64,000 nucleotides of DNA. Origin: Takakia lepidozioides (Eukaryota > Streptophyta > Takakiopsida > Takakiales > Takakiaceae). Both the position numbers and the translations under genes were made by a program. Under the pieces are notes generated by a model. That model was not told the origin of the DNA, searched no databases, and saw only the letters and a list, made by a program, of their open reading frames with translations. This document shows positions 22,201 to 35,690 of this stretch, piece after piece; the stretch's first letter is position 1, and each line of letters opens with the position of its first letter. The stretch is taken from the NCBI GenBank assembly GCA_030704615.1, contig CM060731.1, positions 88,578,756 to 88,642,755 of the forward strand, in the 5' to 3' direction.

Positions 22201-25200
22201 GTGCTGACAGGGGACTCATTGACTGGTTTGAAGATCACATCTTTGTCGTCTTCACCAACACTACTCTTGACTGTTTCTTGTGCATTCTGAACCCCTGCAT
22301 CATCAGCTCTCCTCCATTGTTCAGTATGCGGAAAAGGTGGGGATGATTCCTCTTCAGCATCTCTTGCATTCAATACACCTACAGTAGCGCTTTCCTCTAA
22401 AGGCAGCTGCATTACTTGGGAGTCCTGGGCTTGTCTTCTTTTGACACTGTCCCCACTCACAGTTCCCCAACTGTGAGTTTTGTTAGGACATTCACAGGTA
22501 GCAGCATTTGCATCGTCTTTCGTAGCAATCTCATCCTCTTCTTGACGAGTGCCCTCCTGCTGGCTACAATGCGAAAAGGACGAAGATGATTGAACATTGG
22601 CCTCTCCCACAGTTGGTACAGGCTCAATCTCACCAGTATGCAGATCATTGAAGCTTCCTGGACCTGTGCCTTCCTCTGGAGGCACCTCCATTGGTGTGGA
22701 GTTGTGCCGTGGGGCTGCTTCAGCACTGTACGCACTCGGGGTTCCTAAAGCATAAGTAATGACAGGGGACTCGTTGACTGGTTTGGAGATCACATGTTTG
22801 TCATGTTTCTTGCCACTGCATTGCACTGCTTCTTGTGTAATCTCATCATTTTCATGATCATCTGCCCCTTCTACTTCAGTATGCAAAGAGGACAAAGCCA
22901 CTTTACCTTGGGAATGATCAACGGCAGTCAACAGAAGCTCACTCTCCCCACCATGTGTGCTTGGCCCACTTACAGGGACGCTTTCCTTTGCAGGCAGATC
23001 CATCACTGAGGAGTCCTGGACTTGACCTTCTCCATCACCATCCTTATGTGGGGTTCCTGAAGTAAGCGTGCTGGCAAGGGACTCCTTAGCTTGTGGATCT
23101 GTAAAGCCATTTTCACCTGTACCGGCACTATCTACATTGAAGTCTAGAGCTTCATGATTCACACCCATTTCCTCCGTTTCTTCTGCACTGTTAATGCTTT
23201 CAGGAGGAACTCCCTTCTGTTGTTCAGTATGCACAGAGGACAAATATGGTTGACCACCATCATCTCTTGCGGTTGATAGAAGCTCACTTTTGTGAACACC
23301 TGTAGAGCTTTCCTGTGAAGGCAGATCCATCTGGTAGGGGTCCTGTACTTCACCTGCACAGACATACTCAGAACAAAGTCGTGTTAGTGACGATGTTCTT
23401 CCCATCTTGAGGTCTTCAAGCAATCCCTTGTGCACTAACGCATGACTCTGCATACTGGCTTTGTCCCCTGCTCAGTGCTAGAGTCTTTCAACTTCATTGG
23501 AACAGTTCCTCTCTGAAATTGGAGGACTACCGGAGTCAAATGAGTTTTGCCATCAGTACTTTCCATGTGTCTATAGTTGTTCTTTGACAAGGTTCTTCTC
23601 TAAACTGGGGCTGGTCGCAGCATGTAAGATCCCAGGGTAATGTCCGAAGCATGAGAGCTTACATAGGAACTCTTAAGCTTGTTTGTCTCAGCAGAAAATC
23701 TGTATGAATGTCTTCTGCCAGCCTATTAAAAGAAGACGCACTGAAGAGAGTCAAACAATGAAAGGAGGACTGACAGAAGGTTGTTTCCTGTGCACCCGAT
23801 CCATTCTACTCAACTCTGCAGCCCTGCTAAGTAACACAAATCCACTCTACTTCTCTTCTCATTGTCACTCCTAGCATTTGATACAATGTAAGCATTCTCT
23901 AAAGTGCGACTTGAGTCCTTACCAAAGGGGTAGACAGTGTTGCAGACCTCTGACACATTAGATGTGCCCAAGTTTACTGGTATTTCTGGCAACCCAGAAA
24001 GTTCTTTAGAGCTTGGTGAAATGAAAGTAGAGCTTGCTACTACATCTGCTTCAGTGACACTTCCTTCATTTTCAGACACTTCTACATGCATACTCAAATC
24101 ATCTGCCGACGACGAAGTCTCCAAATCTGAATCTGTCGTATATTGGCTGTAAGAGAAGGCTTCACTCCCAGCAAAACTGGCTTGTCTTCCATGACCATTG
24201 TCACTCATGCGTTGCGGCGGGTTCAAATTGGAAGAAGAACCATGTGCACTAACAGGAAAGGCACTTGAGGGCTCAGAAGCTGTTACAGGGTCGCTTGAGG
24301 TGGTTGTGGTTGATGAAGCATCCGACACTGCTCTTTGCAGGCACCCCTCTTCACCAGGAGAAGTCATCTCAACTGAAGATATAGATTTCATTCTTTCATG
24401 CTTCAAGGAGAGAGTAGATTCCAAACTGTTCAATCTTTCTTTTGGACTAGCTTGAGACTCCATAGAAGACGGGGTATTTGAAGAGTCGAAACTGCTCCCT
24501 GCAATCTGTTGCTCATTTGCAGACTTCGATTTAGAAACCAGTGTCAGTTGCTCTGGAGATTCAGCCTCAGGCAATGCACCAGTCGTAAGCTCCATTTGTG
24601 GAGAGTCAGTTAGCCTTTCATCAACATAAAAGTTTCCACTTGCTGCCATAGTAGGCCTTTCCAGAGTCTGTGGCATAGGAGGAGAGCCTTTAAGCTCAGA
24701 AGCTTTGTTGTGCACTAAAATATTGGCCCTTTGACTTGCATCATCTTGGTTTGAATCCCTAGCTGGATCATAGGAAGAGCTCTCAGCATGGTCGACGCCA
24801 CCATTTTGTGCCCGGGAGCGTGATGGACTCAAGGCTGACTCATCACAACCATCCTCTCTTGCGACACCCATGGCAACATCTGGGCTCTGCGGAAGCACCT
24901 CCGATTCTTCACCCTCTTCCTCAAGGGGCTGCAGACTTCCCCCAGTGATCAAGTTACATGACAAAGGACTGTTGATGAGCTCTTGTTCCTCAAGCTTCTC
25001 CTCAGGAAGAGGTAGTCTATCCCGAATTCTTGAGCTACCTGGCACAGGACCAGTGTGCACATTTGACTCCAGTGTAGCCTGCCTTCCCTCATCATTCAGT
25101 GCCCACGCTAGAGATCTTTTTGCATTGGGAGCATCCTTGTCTACTGGGTATATGGGAAAGGATGAGGGAGCAGATGCATCAGACAAGGTTTCACCATTAC

Positions 25201-27374
25201 TTTTGTAGTGTCCAGGATTAGCTTGTACCTGAGCTCGCCCTGAGGATGTCTTCTTCACAACTCCATTAGACCGTTCCCATCTACCTTCAGGTAAAATCAA
25301 AGGTGAGTGCTTGCCAGATACAGCATGGATGTAAGAAGCAGGGCTTGAAGAGTCCACTAGATTGCCTAGCTTTGTGGCCAGATCACGGCCAAACGATGCA
25401 GGGCTTCGAGGACTGCCAGCTTTGGAAACACTTACACGGGGACTCTCTGTTCGTGAGCCTGCCCACCCAGGGCTGCCAGACCTGGATACTGTGTGCCATT
25501 GATAATCCATTGCATCCAGTAGATCGTCACTTGTGAACTCGGGAAAGTCCTTGCTAGCTAGGAGGGGCCGTACTAACTCTAGTAAAGTAAGAAGGGGCCC
25601 AGTCACTGCCTCTACCCCATGCTTGTTTACAACCTGAAGAAGCATGCTTGTCACTGGCACACCTGCAAGGCACATGACCACAACTCATCAAATCCGGCTA
25701 CCTTACCATGTCTCCTCCAATAGACTAAAGGCTAAGAAATGGATCGATAACTAGCTGAGAGCTCAGTTTTGCACAGCAATCCTAAAACTTTCCACATCTG
25801 TTATGGACTCCACCAAGACCATTGCCGGTATGTGTTCCCATGGGCATCTTACTAGTTTCACTCTTTCAAACAGACTACCGAAAAGAAGAAGGGGCCTCTA
25901 AAGACTGCTGCACACTCCCAGGACTGACACCTCACAAAAACGAACTTAAACAACTATTTGCATTTAAGAATTGCTCTCTGGAAGCTCTTAGCCAACTGGT
26001 CAAGTGCACAACTGCTTACAAGATTGAAGTTCCCTCAAGTGACAAAAATCCTTACTACTAGCAATTTTCTTAACTAGTGGTTAAGAGATACAAGAAAATA
26101 CCTCGGGCAGATAGACCAGACAGAAGTCTAGAAATTGTGTCTTTGTTTGCTTTTAGTCGATCACCTGTAGGATCCTTCAGGAAGACCTGAGAGGGCAATG
26201 GAACTGAATCTGTGATGAAATTTTCCTCTGACAATGATCTCACAAAATGTACATCAAGAGAGTTCGATTTGCTATTCTCGATTGCCTTTACATAATTGAG
26301 GTCCATTCCCCTGAGTGTTGGAACGTTGCAATAAGAAGATTGTAATATGCACACTAAGCAAGATGCGATTCATGACTCCCTGCCTTCTAAGCCGTGAATC
26401 AAACTGCCCTTATTATTTCAAATGTAAAATTTACTAGCTGTCCGATGTCCTTGCAAAGATACTGCTGGTGGCAAGGCCACATCTGCAGTTTGAAATTCAA
26501 AAGTTTCCAAGCCTTTCGAATTCAAGTTACATCCATTTATAGAAATCCAAACTGCTAGTATTCCTATAAGTGTTGGCAGATAGGTGAAAAGTACAAGCAC
26601 CAAAACAGTGCACTAAATTCTGGTGATATACTGCTCATATTGGTTATGCAGTTAAACTTGAAGCGGACTTGAACCCACACGATTTGCAAGAGAAATGCAT
26701 TCATCGGAGATTCTCGGGAGAGAATTAGAGGACGTGATTTCACAGTGGGTTAAGTGCCTTCAGCTACCTAAACTCTGAGCAAAACCTCGATTACCGAGTC
26801 AAAGTCCCAACCTCTAACCCCATCTCCAGTTACATATCCAAACCAGAGTGCAACAACAAACGAGGCAGCTCAAAACAGTAAAGTTTACCTGGGATTCAGG
26901 AAAAGAGGAGTCATAAATCATTTCCAAAAGTGACTGGAGTTCATCGTCCTCCACTTCCAGCCTACTCCGTATATTCGCCTGCTCATCAGTAAAGCACTTT
27001 CTGGTAACTAAGAAGGATAAATCGTTTCGGCTTCAACCTAATACAAGCGTCGGAAACCTAATAGCAGCCGTGCCATACCCTTGCACGTTGAAAAGAAATG
27101 AGTTACTTCGGAACCTTCTTGAGAAGAGCCTACTCCGACACACAATTTCCCTTCCTTCAAAGATGGATGAGCACAGACTTGCACAATACAGGACTGATAC
27201 GCAAGCAGGGTAAAAGAATATAACGAGGTCGATGACACTGACATGACACTGACAGAAAGAAAGAGAAAAAAAACAAACCAGTTCTGCTTGGAAGATTTTA
27301 TTGGCATTATCCACCTCCTTTGTCCTTTCCTTGGACCTCTCGCTACCGGAGATAGCTCTCAACAGATAATCCAT
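19222..27374 (-). CDS. Large repeat-containing protein with gar2-related C-terminal tail, about 1,835 aa
   Basis: Function unknown. The tail resembles plant proteins annotated '18S pre-ribosomal assembly protein gar2-related': SGPIYW, SASTPSFAVPV, then KMAKHYPEKQRWRWCCLCC, parallel to the family's SFAFP, MAK and WR-CC ending. Exons: 27374-27279, 26996-26889, about 26285-26102, 25662-23923, 23353-20189, 20096-19967, 19306-19222. Phases agree; only the start of the third exon is doubtful, because the nicer acceptor near 26325 is out of phase. The N-terminal exons are helical and acidic (LEVEDDELQSLLEMIYD; LLQVVNKHGVEAVTGPLLTL). The 1,740-base exon is Ser/Pro-rich and looks disordered. The 3,165-base exon is acidic and made of about nine degenerate repeats. 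Start is the first ATG at 27374. A two-gene reading (break near 23.6 kb) is possible but the splice phase favours one gene. Confidence 0.65.
20189..23353 (-). repeat. Protein-level tandem repeat array (about nine degenerate units) within one exon
   Basis: Each unit of roughly 85-120 residues has the same order of words: a QDS--M-LP-EES block, a NGA---SEPV block, a DAE-E-SS block, an HTEQQ-G block and an NESPVST-AL block. The HTEQQ word alone can be followed nine times (HTEQQKG, HTEVEG, HTEQWR, HTEQQGR, HAGQQG, DSEQHEG, HTEPENG and two weaker). Units are diverged, so the expansion is old. Confidence 0.8.
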
Positions 27375-30300
27375 GTCTCCAACTGAGACAAAATGGTGTA
27401 CACTACTTGCAACCTATGTGCAAATTCAGTCTCACGACCCCCTCAAGGTTATGGCGGCAAATTGCAGCCTAACGTGAACCCTCCCATCTACGTTAACACT
27501 TCAAGCTTGCGGGCAACTTTCCCCTTGAAAGTCATTTTCTAGCTGAAAATCAGCTGAGGTAGCGTTTTCCAGACAGAAGAGAGCGTGCAGGAATTTAGCC
27601 AAAGTGTGGTGACGCCCCCATTTCTGTGAAAGCCACGGAAACAGGGAAAGGCCGGAGCTCAGATGAGAATCCTACAAAATTGTTTCCCGTTATCTTCTTG
27701 CAAGTGGGCTGTTGAAGGTTGTAAGCAATCACAATTCAGATGTACAGTAACTGTCCAGAAAATGCTTCAAGTTCAGAGGTAGCAATGGTGTTGGAAAAAA
27801 GCTTCCTTTCCCGCTGATTATGGATGCAAACGTAAGTGTGTTAAACGTCGACTACTTCCGGTGCGAAAACTTTCAACGAGTGAGTGACCACACATATATT
27901 AAAATTGCCACTGCAAGTGTGTTTGAACTTCTACAATGCTGGGTTGTGCCCCGTGCCAATAATACAACCCTCCTGCTTGCAATCCACGCAGCCCAAAACC
28001 GGGACGAAAATTTTAGCTCTCAAGATACACTTGAACGGGACGAGACAGCAAGAATGGATACGCCGCGGCTCTAGCTGGGCACCAGAGACTGCAGCTCGAG
28101 ATGAAACCAATCCCACAGACCCACATGCAGAAAAAGGAGAGGGGATAGCAATGCCAGTTTCTACACACCCACACTCTAAGAACCCCAAGCGCCCACAAGT
28201 ATCCCCAGACTGGCTGCCGACATGGAGGAGCGGTAGCCATAAGCCTAGTCATGCACGAGGGGAAGGAGGGTGCACGTGAAATGCAAGTTCCTTATCGGCT
28301 GGTGACACAACAATTATGAGAATCGACCTGCCAACTCGGATCTCCACCATAACCCATAACCTAACAGGGATCCAGTCTCTCCTGTTGACGATGAGTTTGT
28401 AGTCTTGTAGACAAGCATCTACTCCACGTCGACTCGTGATAGTCGCTTCCTATTTACCATGTGACAAGTTTGCATACTTTGAAAGGGCTTTTAGGGCCCT
28501 CCAAGACGCACGCCGCACTGATTTTTCCTTATGAGCCAGTCACGTCTTCAATGCACTGACTTCATGGCCCTCGCGAGGCGCCACCCGGAGATGGGGAGCA
28601 ACCGCGCGGACAGAGGTAAGTACATGACGCGCAGAGCCTCACATATTCACGCGTTGCCCCATGAACAGCACTGCCTGCGCAGTCCACTGCGCGGTCAGGC
28701 GTTGAGATCAGACCACAAGCATTGAAGGTGGGTGTCAAATTGCAGAAGGCTGCTGCCCAAGAGCAACACCAGATTGCACGATGGCCTCCACTTGTGCTGT
28801 GCGGGCCAGGCCAGCTCCCTCTACTTTTTGTATTGCTGTGCTTCAACCGCGTCGCCTGCTTCACTTTGCACGCGTGTGTCAACGTCTGCTTCTGCCTGTC
28901 CGCAAAGTCGCGCATGATCTGTCTTCGTCCACAGCACATATTCTGCTACCAACCTTGCCTCCACGAGCTTGGCTTACAGAGCCGAGGCTTTTTGCGCTTG
29001 TTTCAAGAATTCGACGAGTCCGGTTATCCGTGGTGGTCCACAAAGTAACCATGTAAACCCCGTTACCACATGGGTGCCAGGCTAAGGAAAAGTTGTGCAC
29101 CACAGTCACCGTTATATTTTCCCCCTGTCGACCCTGCGCAGTCGAGAGGGCGAATTAACACCATGCAGTTCACAATATCAGAAAAAGTTTGCTCGTCTTT
29201 TCCTCGTTGTCTTTTTGGAACATTCTTGGATCTTGACCCCACCGCACATTCTCCAAAGCTCAGATTGCTACCTGAAATAGATGCCTACCTGAAATCTTCC
29301 TTGCGAGTACAATTGTAGGTCAACTGGGGTGCATAGGCTAGTCCTAGTGTGAGTGAAAACATCTCTCCTTTTTAAGAATTTAAAAAAAAAACGGTTTTAG
29401 AAGCACTAAGTACTGCTCATTACCACATCTTCTCGTGTTTCAACCTTTTGCTTGGAATTTCGAGTGTTCTCTGAAACGTCAGCAAACATCACCCTAACTC
29501 ATTGGATACTTATCTAACGGAAGTAATTACTCTAAGTTAGGAGCTGCAACTCTTCATCTTGATTTTCACATCCTCTGTGAAGTACTTGCAGCTCGGATGT
29601 CGTCCAAGTTTTCAGGGTTGGGATGGGTTTCGCTCGTCCCAAGCAGAAGTTTGTCAACAAAATGAAGATAGTTAATAATAATTTTTGCGGTTTGCAATGT
29701 GTCCTGGTCACTTGTGTACAAACAGAAAACTAGCATGACCACGGCCATAATTTTACACAGATTGAGTAAATGCTCATCAACATGAAAAGAGGACTGCGTC
29801 AGAAACACCCAAAAACGACAACAGTGTGGCAGACAGCATTTACAATCCTCGAGCAGCTTCTCTTGCTTATCCACATCAAGACGCCGCAGCATAACATAAA
29901 CTGTGGAGTAGACTCATCATTTGGAAGTCTTTACTTGAAGTGCGCATCATAAGTCCATTTATGAGCGGACTGGAGAGCAGATATTCCGATTTGAATCACA
30001 AAGCACTCGAAGCTCTTCATGACAAGTGGGAGGATCCTGTCAAATATGTACCGTGTCCGTCCCTTGATCATGGCCTCTAACTCAAAATTCTGTTGGCGGG
30101 TCGAACTTGTGCTCACTGCTCATTAGACATGCATCAGCTCTTTTTTAAACCCCGTCTCATGTGTCTGGAACAATCATGAATAGGTTCTCATCTGCAGGGC
30201 TTATTACAAGAACGGCAGATGCAAGTTATTTAGATCGATAGTCAGGTAAGTACTAAGTACCTAATAAGTACCTAACGCCCCTTTTTTAATCCTATAGTAG

Positions 30301-30900
30301 CAAGAGCACCAACAGTACGCACCTAAACTGCAGCCCCGGAGCTCCCCAGACCCCAGAGAACTTTGAGATAAGTCACCCGGCCAGAAGATGTCATTTAGAA
30401 AGTCTAAGTTGGCAGTGCGATTGCCTACATTAAATTGAATGAGACAAAACACTCCTTCCTGGCTACTTTTCTGTCCTGTCTTCTTCCTCCGTTTCCTCGC
30501 TGACCAATTAGTGTTTGCGTCATTTCTTACATGAAGTCCTGCCGCTAATTCTTCACTTATTATGTGTGTACTATGAATACCATACTCTCAGCTCTGCCTT
30601 CACTTGTGGCGAAATCTTGCAAGCTTCCTCATCACCCTCAAGCAAACGAGAGAGTGCACTGCTCACCTGCCCTGCACTGCCATCACAACGTGGTGATCCG
30701 GCTTCTATGTAGCTATGGACGACATGTACGGTGATTTTTGGCAATTCAATAGACAGCGATTGTTATCAGAAAAAGTGTTATCTCCTTAGTCTCCATATGG
30801 CTTGGGCGAAACCAATGGGATCTAGGTTAACATTGTTTTATAAACATGTGTGTGGGTATCTCTCATCAAAGAGAAAGAAGCTCAAAGAGTCCGGCGGGAG
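27375..30900. other. Intergenic region upstream of the gar2-related gene
   Basis: The first few hundred bases right of 27374 should hold the promoter of the gar2-related gene; I see no clear TATA box. The stretch 28.5-29.1 kb is locally GC-rich with overlapping short open frames on both strands that look like chance. Two minus-strand frames near 29.6-30.1 kb are listed separately. No other gene is supported. Confidence 0.4.
29566..30116 (-). pseudogene. Pair of short unrecognised open frames, possible gene relic
   Basis: Two consecutive minus-strand frames, 30116-29931 (61 residues, with KGRTRYIFDRILPLV) and 29892-29566 (108 residues, with LNLCKIMAVVMLVF and NYLHFVDKLL). Both have protein-like residue use, but neither matches a family I know and they are not clearly spliceable to each other. 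They could be the broken remains of one gene or transposon exon. Confidence 0.2.
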
Positions 30901-31175
30901 CAAGCGTATATACCAGGGTTGTGCAGGTAGTGTTGCGCCGGGTCCACATTCCGGGATTATTTCGGAACCAAGTCCGTTCGGATCTGAAATTGGGAAAATC
31001 CGGGTTTGGGTATTTGAACACGGGGTCAGGTCCAGGTCAGTTGCTAGAGATTATTAGCGGTTCTGGGTCCTGATTAATTGATTAAATTAACTAAAAATAG
31101 AAAAATAGAAATAAAATGGTTTTTGGCTGGGAAAAAAACTAAATCCTAATGGCGAATTTTATTCTAGGACATATT

Positions 31176-31456
31176 CAGTGTTTTTTTTTTCACTTTTCCT
31201 AAATCGCAGGCAGGACATGTAGATTCTACCCGGTGCCTATATGGCGAGACTAACGAGGTGACATAGTTAGAAAAGTGGCTATATTACAGGTGGCATATTT
31301 TAACAGGTCCACATACGACAAATCTGGCTCCTGATATTTGACCATTGGCGCTTTCTGGCGATTTTTTTAATTTTTACTCGTAATTCCTTAGTAAAAGTAG
31401 CTGACCCATTTTCCAGGTCGAAATCTGGCGATTTTTCGCCAGATTAAAAAACACTG
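31176..31456. mobile_element. Non-autonomous hAT-like element, 281 bp, perfect 8-bp target duplication
   Basis: The ends are CAGTGTTTTTT and AAAAAACACTG, perfect 11-bp inverted repeats. They are flanked on both sides by GACATATT (31168-31175 and 31457-31464). CAGTG ends with 8-bp duplications are the signature of hAT transposition. The interior carries repeated TCTGGCGATTTTT words and no coding potential. Confidence 0.85.
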
Positions 31457-31716
31457 GACATATTCCTTCAAAATGTTCCATGAATATATGTGGCTCTTTC
31501 ACAAATGGCATGAGAATTAGAATACAATTTGAGATCCGCCCATCAATTTAAAATTTTAAACATGTTGAGAAAAGTAATATGCCTCATAGATGACTATAGC
31601 AAGAAAACCACACACCACACCATAAACAAGCCACAAACCGCAAGAGGCTATGTCCACTGAAGCAACAATTTTCACAAGTTGCCACGTGGTTTATATTAAG
31701 AGCTTTTTTAGACCAA

Positions 31717-32069
31717 TCATACTCTTGACACAGTGTAAGGTCCGTTCACCACATTTTCTCCTGTGACTTCAACATGATGCAAAGTCTTTGCCCTGAAAGG
31801 ACAGAGCCAACAAATAAAAAACCAAATATGAGAGAGGCCAGGAGGACCTCGATCCCACTCGCATCTTGTTTCTTCTCCCAATGTTACAATGCTTTGCTTC
31901 CGAGATATGATGGCCACCTCAAAATAGACATAGAAATCAATTGAGTCTGGAGTTCCTCAAAGGCTTGCTTGTGCTCCTCCCTCCTCCTGCCACTCCTAAT
32001 CCACCTTTGCAAGGAGCTCAAGTGAGGAACGGCCCTCAAGCTCTCCAACTGTAAGGTAAAGTGCCACAT
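31717..32069 (-). pseudogene. Ty3/gypsy-type polyprotein relic (end of reverse transcriptase / RNase H start)
   Basis: The frame at 32069-31884 contains KQAFEELQTQLISMSILRWP, which matches the conserved join between reverse transcriptase and RNase H in gypsy elements (family consensus: KAFEELK, two to five residues, P-L). The next frame (31917-31717) does not keep the expected aspartate motif. Short, frame-broken and without visible LTRs, so a relic only. Confidence 0.4.
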
Positions 32070-35000
32070 TTTTATTGGCTCTGACCCGCAAGGGATAGAG
32101 GCATTATGGAGACATCTTGCCTAGGCGGAGAACTATGGAGGGTAGATGGGACCAGCAAGGGATAGAGGCACATCCTGCCTAGGGAGAGAACTAGGCTTAT
32201 CCATTAAGCCTAGTCTAGGGAGGATTGATGGGCATGATTCATGAAGCCGTGGAAAAAGTATAAAACAACAACCCCAAAATCACCCAAGGGAAGAACAAGG
32301 AAGCCTCTTGTGGCAGAGCCGCTTGTTGTATATCCATATATGTATATATTTATTAAACTTCAAACCCAAACCTGCACCCGGACCCGACCGGTATAGTATT
32401 GGGCGGAATATGATTTTTTTTTACATCAGCCAATGTTTAACTTCAAATTTTATGTTCACATCTTCCGGTTGCGAGGTTTTGGAGCTTTCTCGTTCTAATA
32501 TCCTGTTGGTTGACAACAAAGAAAAATTCTAAGCCTATGCGGTTATGGAAAAATGGAGTTTTGTATGTGGATGGCCTCCAACTATATCCACTTATCAAAC
32601 AAGTCCAAGCTTGTTTTAATGAATTAAAAATAACCCAAATTTAAAAACGTAATGTATAAAAAAAGGTTATTATATAGGTTGTTATCTGGATTATGATATC
32701 ATAGGTTATTATGAATAGGCTATTATCCGGATTATAACCTCCGGTTCTAACTGATGGATATAAAGGTTCATAACCTGCCTCTTTTGGGCCACTAGATCCG
32801 GATCAAAACAATACATAAAAAGGACAAAAACACCGGTTCTCAACCGGATCCCGGATCCGGATATCCGACGGTTTTTAACTGAGGCAGATATTTAATCTTT
32901 TGACCTGGGGCGTATCCTCATATATACATCCATTTGTTGGGACGGCCCGCCTGCGGTCTGAGGTAGAAGTCAAACCTTTGCGGCAACACTCGACCAGACC
33001 CGCTTCACCAGCCCCCATAGCTGGTATAGCGGGTTCTTGATCCACTAGGAGTGTCCGGCTAGGGTCCCGGTTCATTTCTGAAATGCACCAAGGGGGTGGA
33101 TCCAGATATTTCGTGCTGATGCGGATCTGGATCCGGGTCTGGGTCACCCTGACCACAACACTGGTCATCAGGATATCAGCTGCCTGATATCAATGGATCC
33201 ACACCCGGAATTTTTCCTTCCGATATCTGGCTATTACTGATGTCCGACGACGGATATGAGAAATCCAAAAGTTTGAACCCTCGGGTTCTTCATTGGCCAG
33301 CACACCATCACAACAACATCTATTCTTGGGATATATAGATACAACAGTAAAATAAACTAACTTCTATAGTAAATGTATTGATTTGCAATCATCATTACAA
33401 TGTTTCAAGATTTATTTTTTTAAATCTCTGCAATCGCAGGCTTATTGTTTTTCTAGTTACAAGTTACATAGTAAGAAATTTTTTAATTAGACGATGGTCT
33501 GAACTTTTTGTCACCTTATTACGTGCTATTGCAATGTGAGTTGGCCAAGTTGCCACTTTATTACAGGATTGGCACTTTATTACAAAAAAATCAAAAGGCA
33601 TGGCGAACGTTTGCATTGCAGTGGAATAAAAGGCGCCTGCTGATCGATGAGGCTTTTATCTCTTTTGCCAGATCGCACAGTGGTTGAATCATTCCATTCA
33701 GTGCTACAAGGCTCAGATTCCAGTTTTTTTGCAATCTCAATAGATGCCAAATTTATCAATCTAGCAGATGGCGTAAAGATTTCAAAAAATACTCGAGCAA
33801 CATCTAGCATCTCCACTTCATGAGGCCTCATCATACATTTCCAGATCGAACTTGCTCTTTCGAAATCCATTCCGTTGTTTTTAACTAGTACAACCCAGTT
33901 GGCAAAAGGAAAATACTGACCAGACTTCATCATGTGGAGGAGAACACGAGGTAGTGTTGCATTCAGTTGGCCTCATCTTGCATTTGCACCACACCACATC
34001 CGTGCTCGTTCCAAAACATTTTGGTGTGACAGGCAATCCTTTGCTTTTCCGAAGCAGGCACCGAACTTTGTGTATTCGTCCATTCCATCCTACATTTCGT
34101 CGCGCCTTTGCCTCGTAATAGCTTGCAATGGACATGCGGTCCGGCTGGTGCAGATTTTGGGTTGCTCCAACCTAAAGCGTTTTTTATTTGTTTGTTGAGC
34201 ATGATTAAACTGGATACGTAAACCCTACACACCATTTGTCCCTCCTCTCTCCAACGAATACATGCCTGAGACGCATTATGTTTGTAGAAAGCATCCCATT
34301 TTTTAGAGGCAACCTGCGTCGATGTCGGCTCCCGCTACCGCTATAGTGACGCTTACTTCAAGCAATTCTTTCCCTAAACTCTATTTGCAATGGCTTTATC
34401 CCTAGCCAATGCCTTCATGGACTCCATTTTTACAGGACTTGCATCGATTTTTACAGAATGTGTACCAGCCTTTGTTATCATACTGAGCACATAATCGCCC
34501 TCTAATCGCCGGACTATATACACGTTGCCCTCGTTCTAATCGGCACACGCCCTGTCGCAACCACTGCCCCGTCTGAAGTGCCTCCGGCTCCCCCTGCTGC
34601 TGATAGTTGGCCCCACCGCAGCCTGTCGCCGTCTCAAGAGCCTCCCGCTCCCCCCTGCTACTAGGGCCCACGGCAGTGCATAGTTCTCTTGTCTGAAGTC
34701 CCTCTCAGCTCCTGCTACGGTACTGTCTCGCATCTCGAGTGTTCTAGGGTGTTCTTGGGCCCCCGCCTCTATGCCACCGCAGCCATCAAACCCGTACACG
34801 TGTCTACCTCCCATGGACCCACTTCAGTCCTCTCTAAGCCTCCTGCGGCCCCACTCTATTGGCTCTTCCCACAGTGTCGGGTTGCCTGACCTTCCCAAAC
34901 TGGGCAGCGTACATAGTGCTATATCTATCTATTAAGCATGGTAGTTTGATTTTGTTTTGTTGGCTCCTCCCTAAGGACATACCTCGCATCCATTGTTTTC

Positions 35001-35479
35001 TCCTTATGTACCTTCCCCAGTTAATACCTACCTATCAAGGTAATACCTTCCCCAATAAAATAGCCATTTGCTAGATTCTCATCCGCCTACTGTTACCATT
35101 CATTCCTAACTTGGTGAGTGTCCTCTCCAGAGTAGGGCACGGAATGCTATGACGCTCACGGGCGTGAGCTTGGTCTTTAAATTTGCAGGGGGTACTAAAT
35201 AAGCGGCTAGTCGCGTAATGGCTCCACCGACAAGTCTAAGTAGAAAATTTCCCTAAAATGTTATATTGAGATAAGGTGATCACATATTCAAACTATATTT
35301 TAAACATGTTCAACATAAGAGGAAAATTTATTTGTTAATTTATAAAGGCGAGGACGGAATTGGCCCTGGCAAAACTTTATTGATATATGAATTAAATACT
35401 GATGTATGATATTAAAAATTTGAAAACAAATATTAAAAACGAATGATCTTCAGATTTATTAATTATTGAAATATTGAGA

Positions 35480-35690
35480 TGTTTGTTGAAATACTAACCG
35501 AAATATTGAAATTTTTGTAGAAGTCAGAAGAATTAGCTGAGATATTAAAATACTTGCTACAAATCTGGCTGAATTACTGAATTACTCGCTGAAAATCTGG
35601 CTGAATTGCTGAGGTACTCGCTGGAAATCTCGCTGCATTGCTGAAAATCTTGATTGAGATATTGAAATACTGAAATTTGATGGACTAAGC
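35480..35690. repeat. Degenerate short tandem repeat (CTGAAAATCTGGCTGAATTGCTGA-type)
   Basis: Successive variants of the words CTGAAAATCTGGCTGAATT, GAGATATTGAAATAC and ACTCGCTG alternate here, with an irregular period of about 35-40 bp. No coding potential. Confidence 0.55.

Larger units (their letters stand above)
30928..33163. mobile_element. Composite region of hAT-like element ends (nested)
   Basis: The left edge reads TAGTGTTGCGCCGGGTCC and the right edge, inverted, reads CAGTGTTGTGGTCAGGG, so the two ends are related in inverted orientation. The interior is filled with GGATCC- and CCGGAT-type words, a complete smaller hAT-like element (31176-31456) and a gypsy-type relic. I could not match target duplications on the two sides, so the pairing of these ends is tentative. 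Confidence 0.35.

Noticed and set aside
20312-25536. Plus-strand frames within the gar2-related gene
   Set aside because: All lie opposite long minus-strand exons that splice consistently, and none has its own motif.
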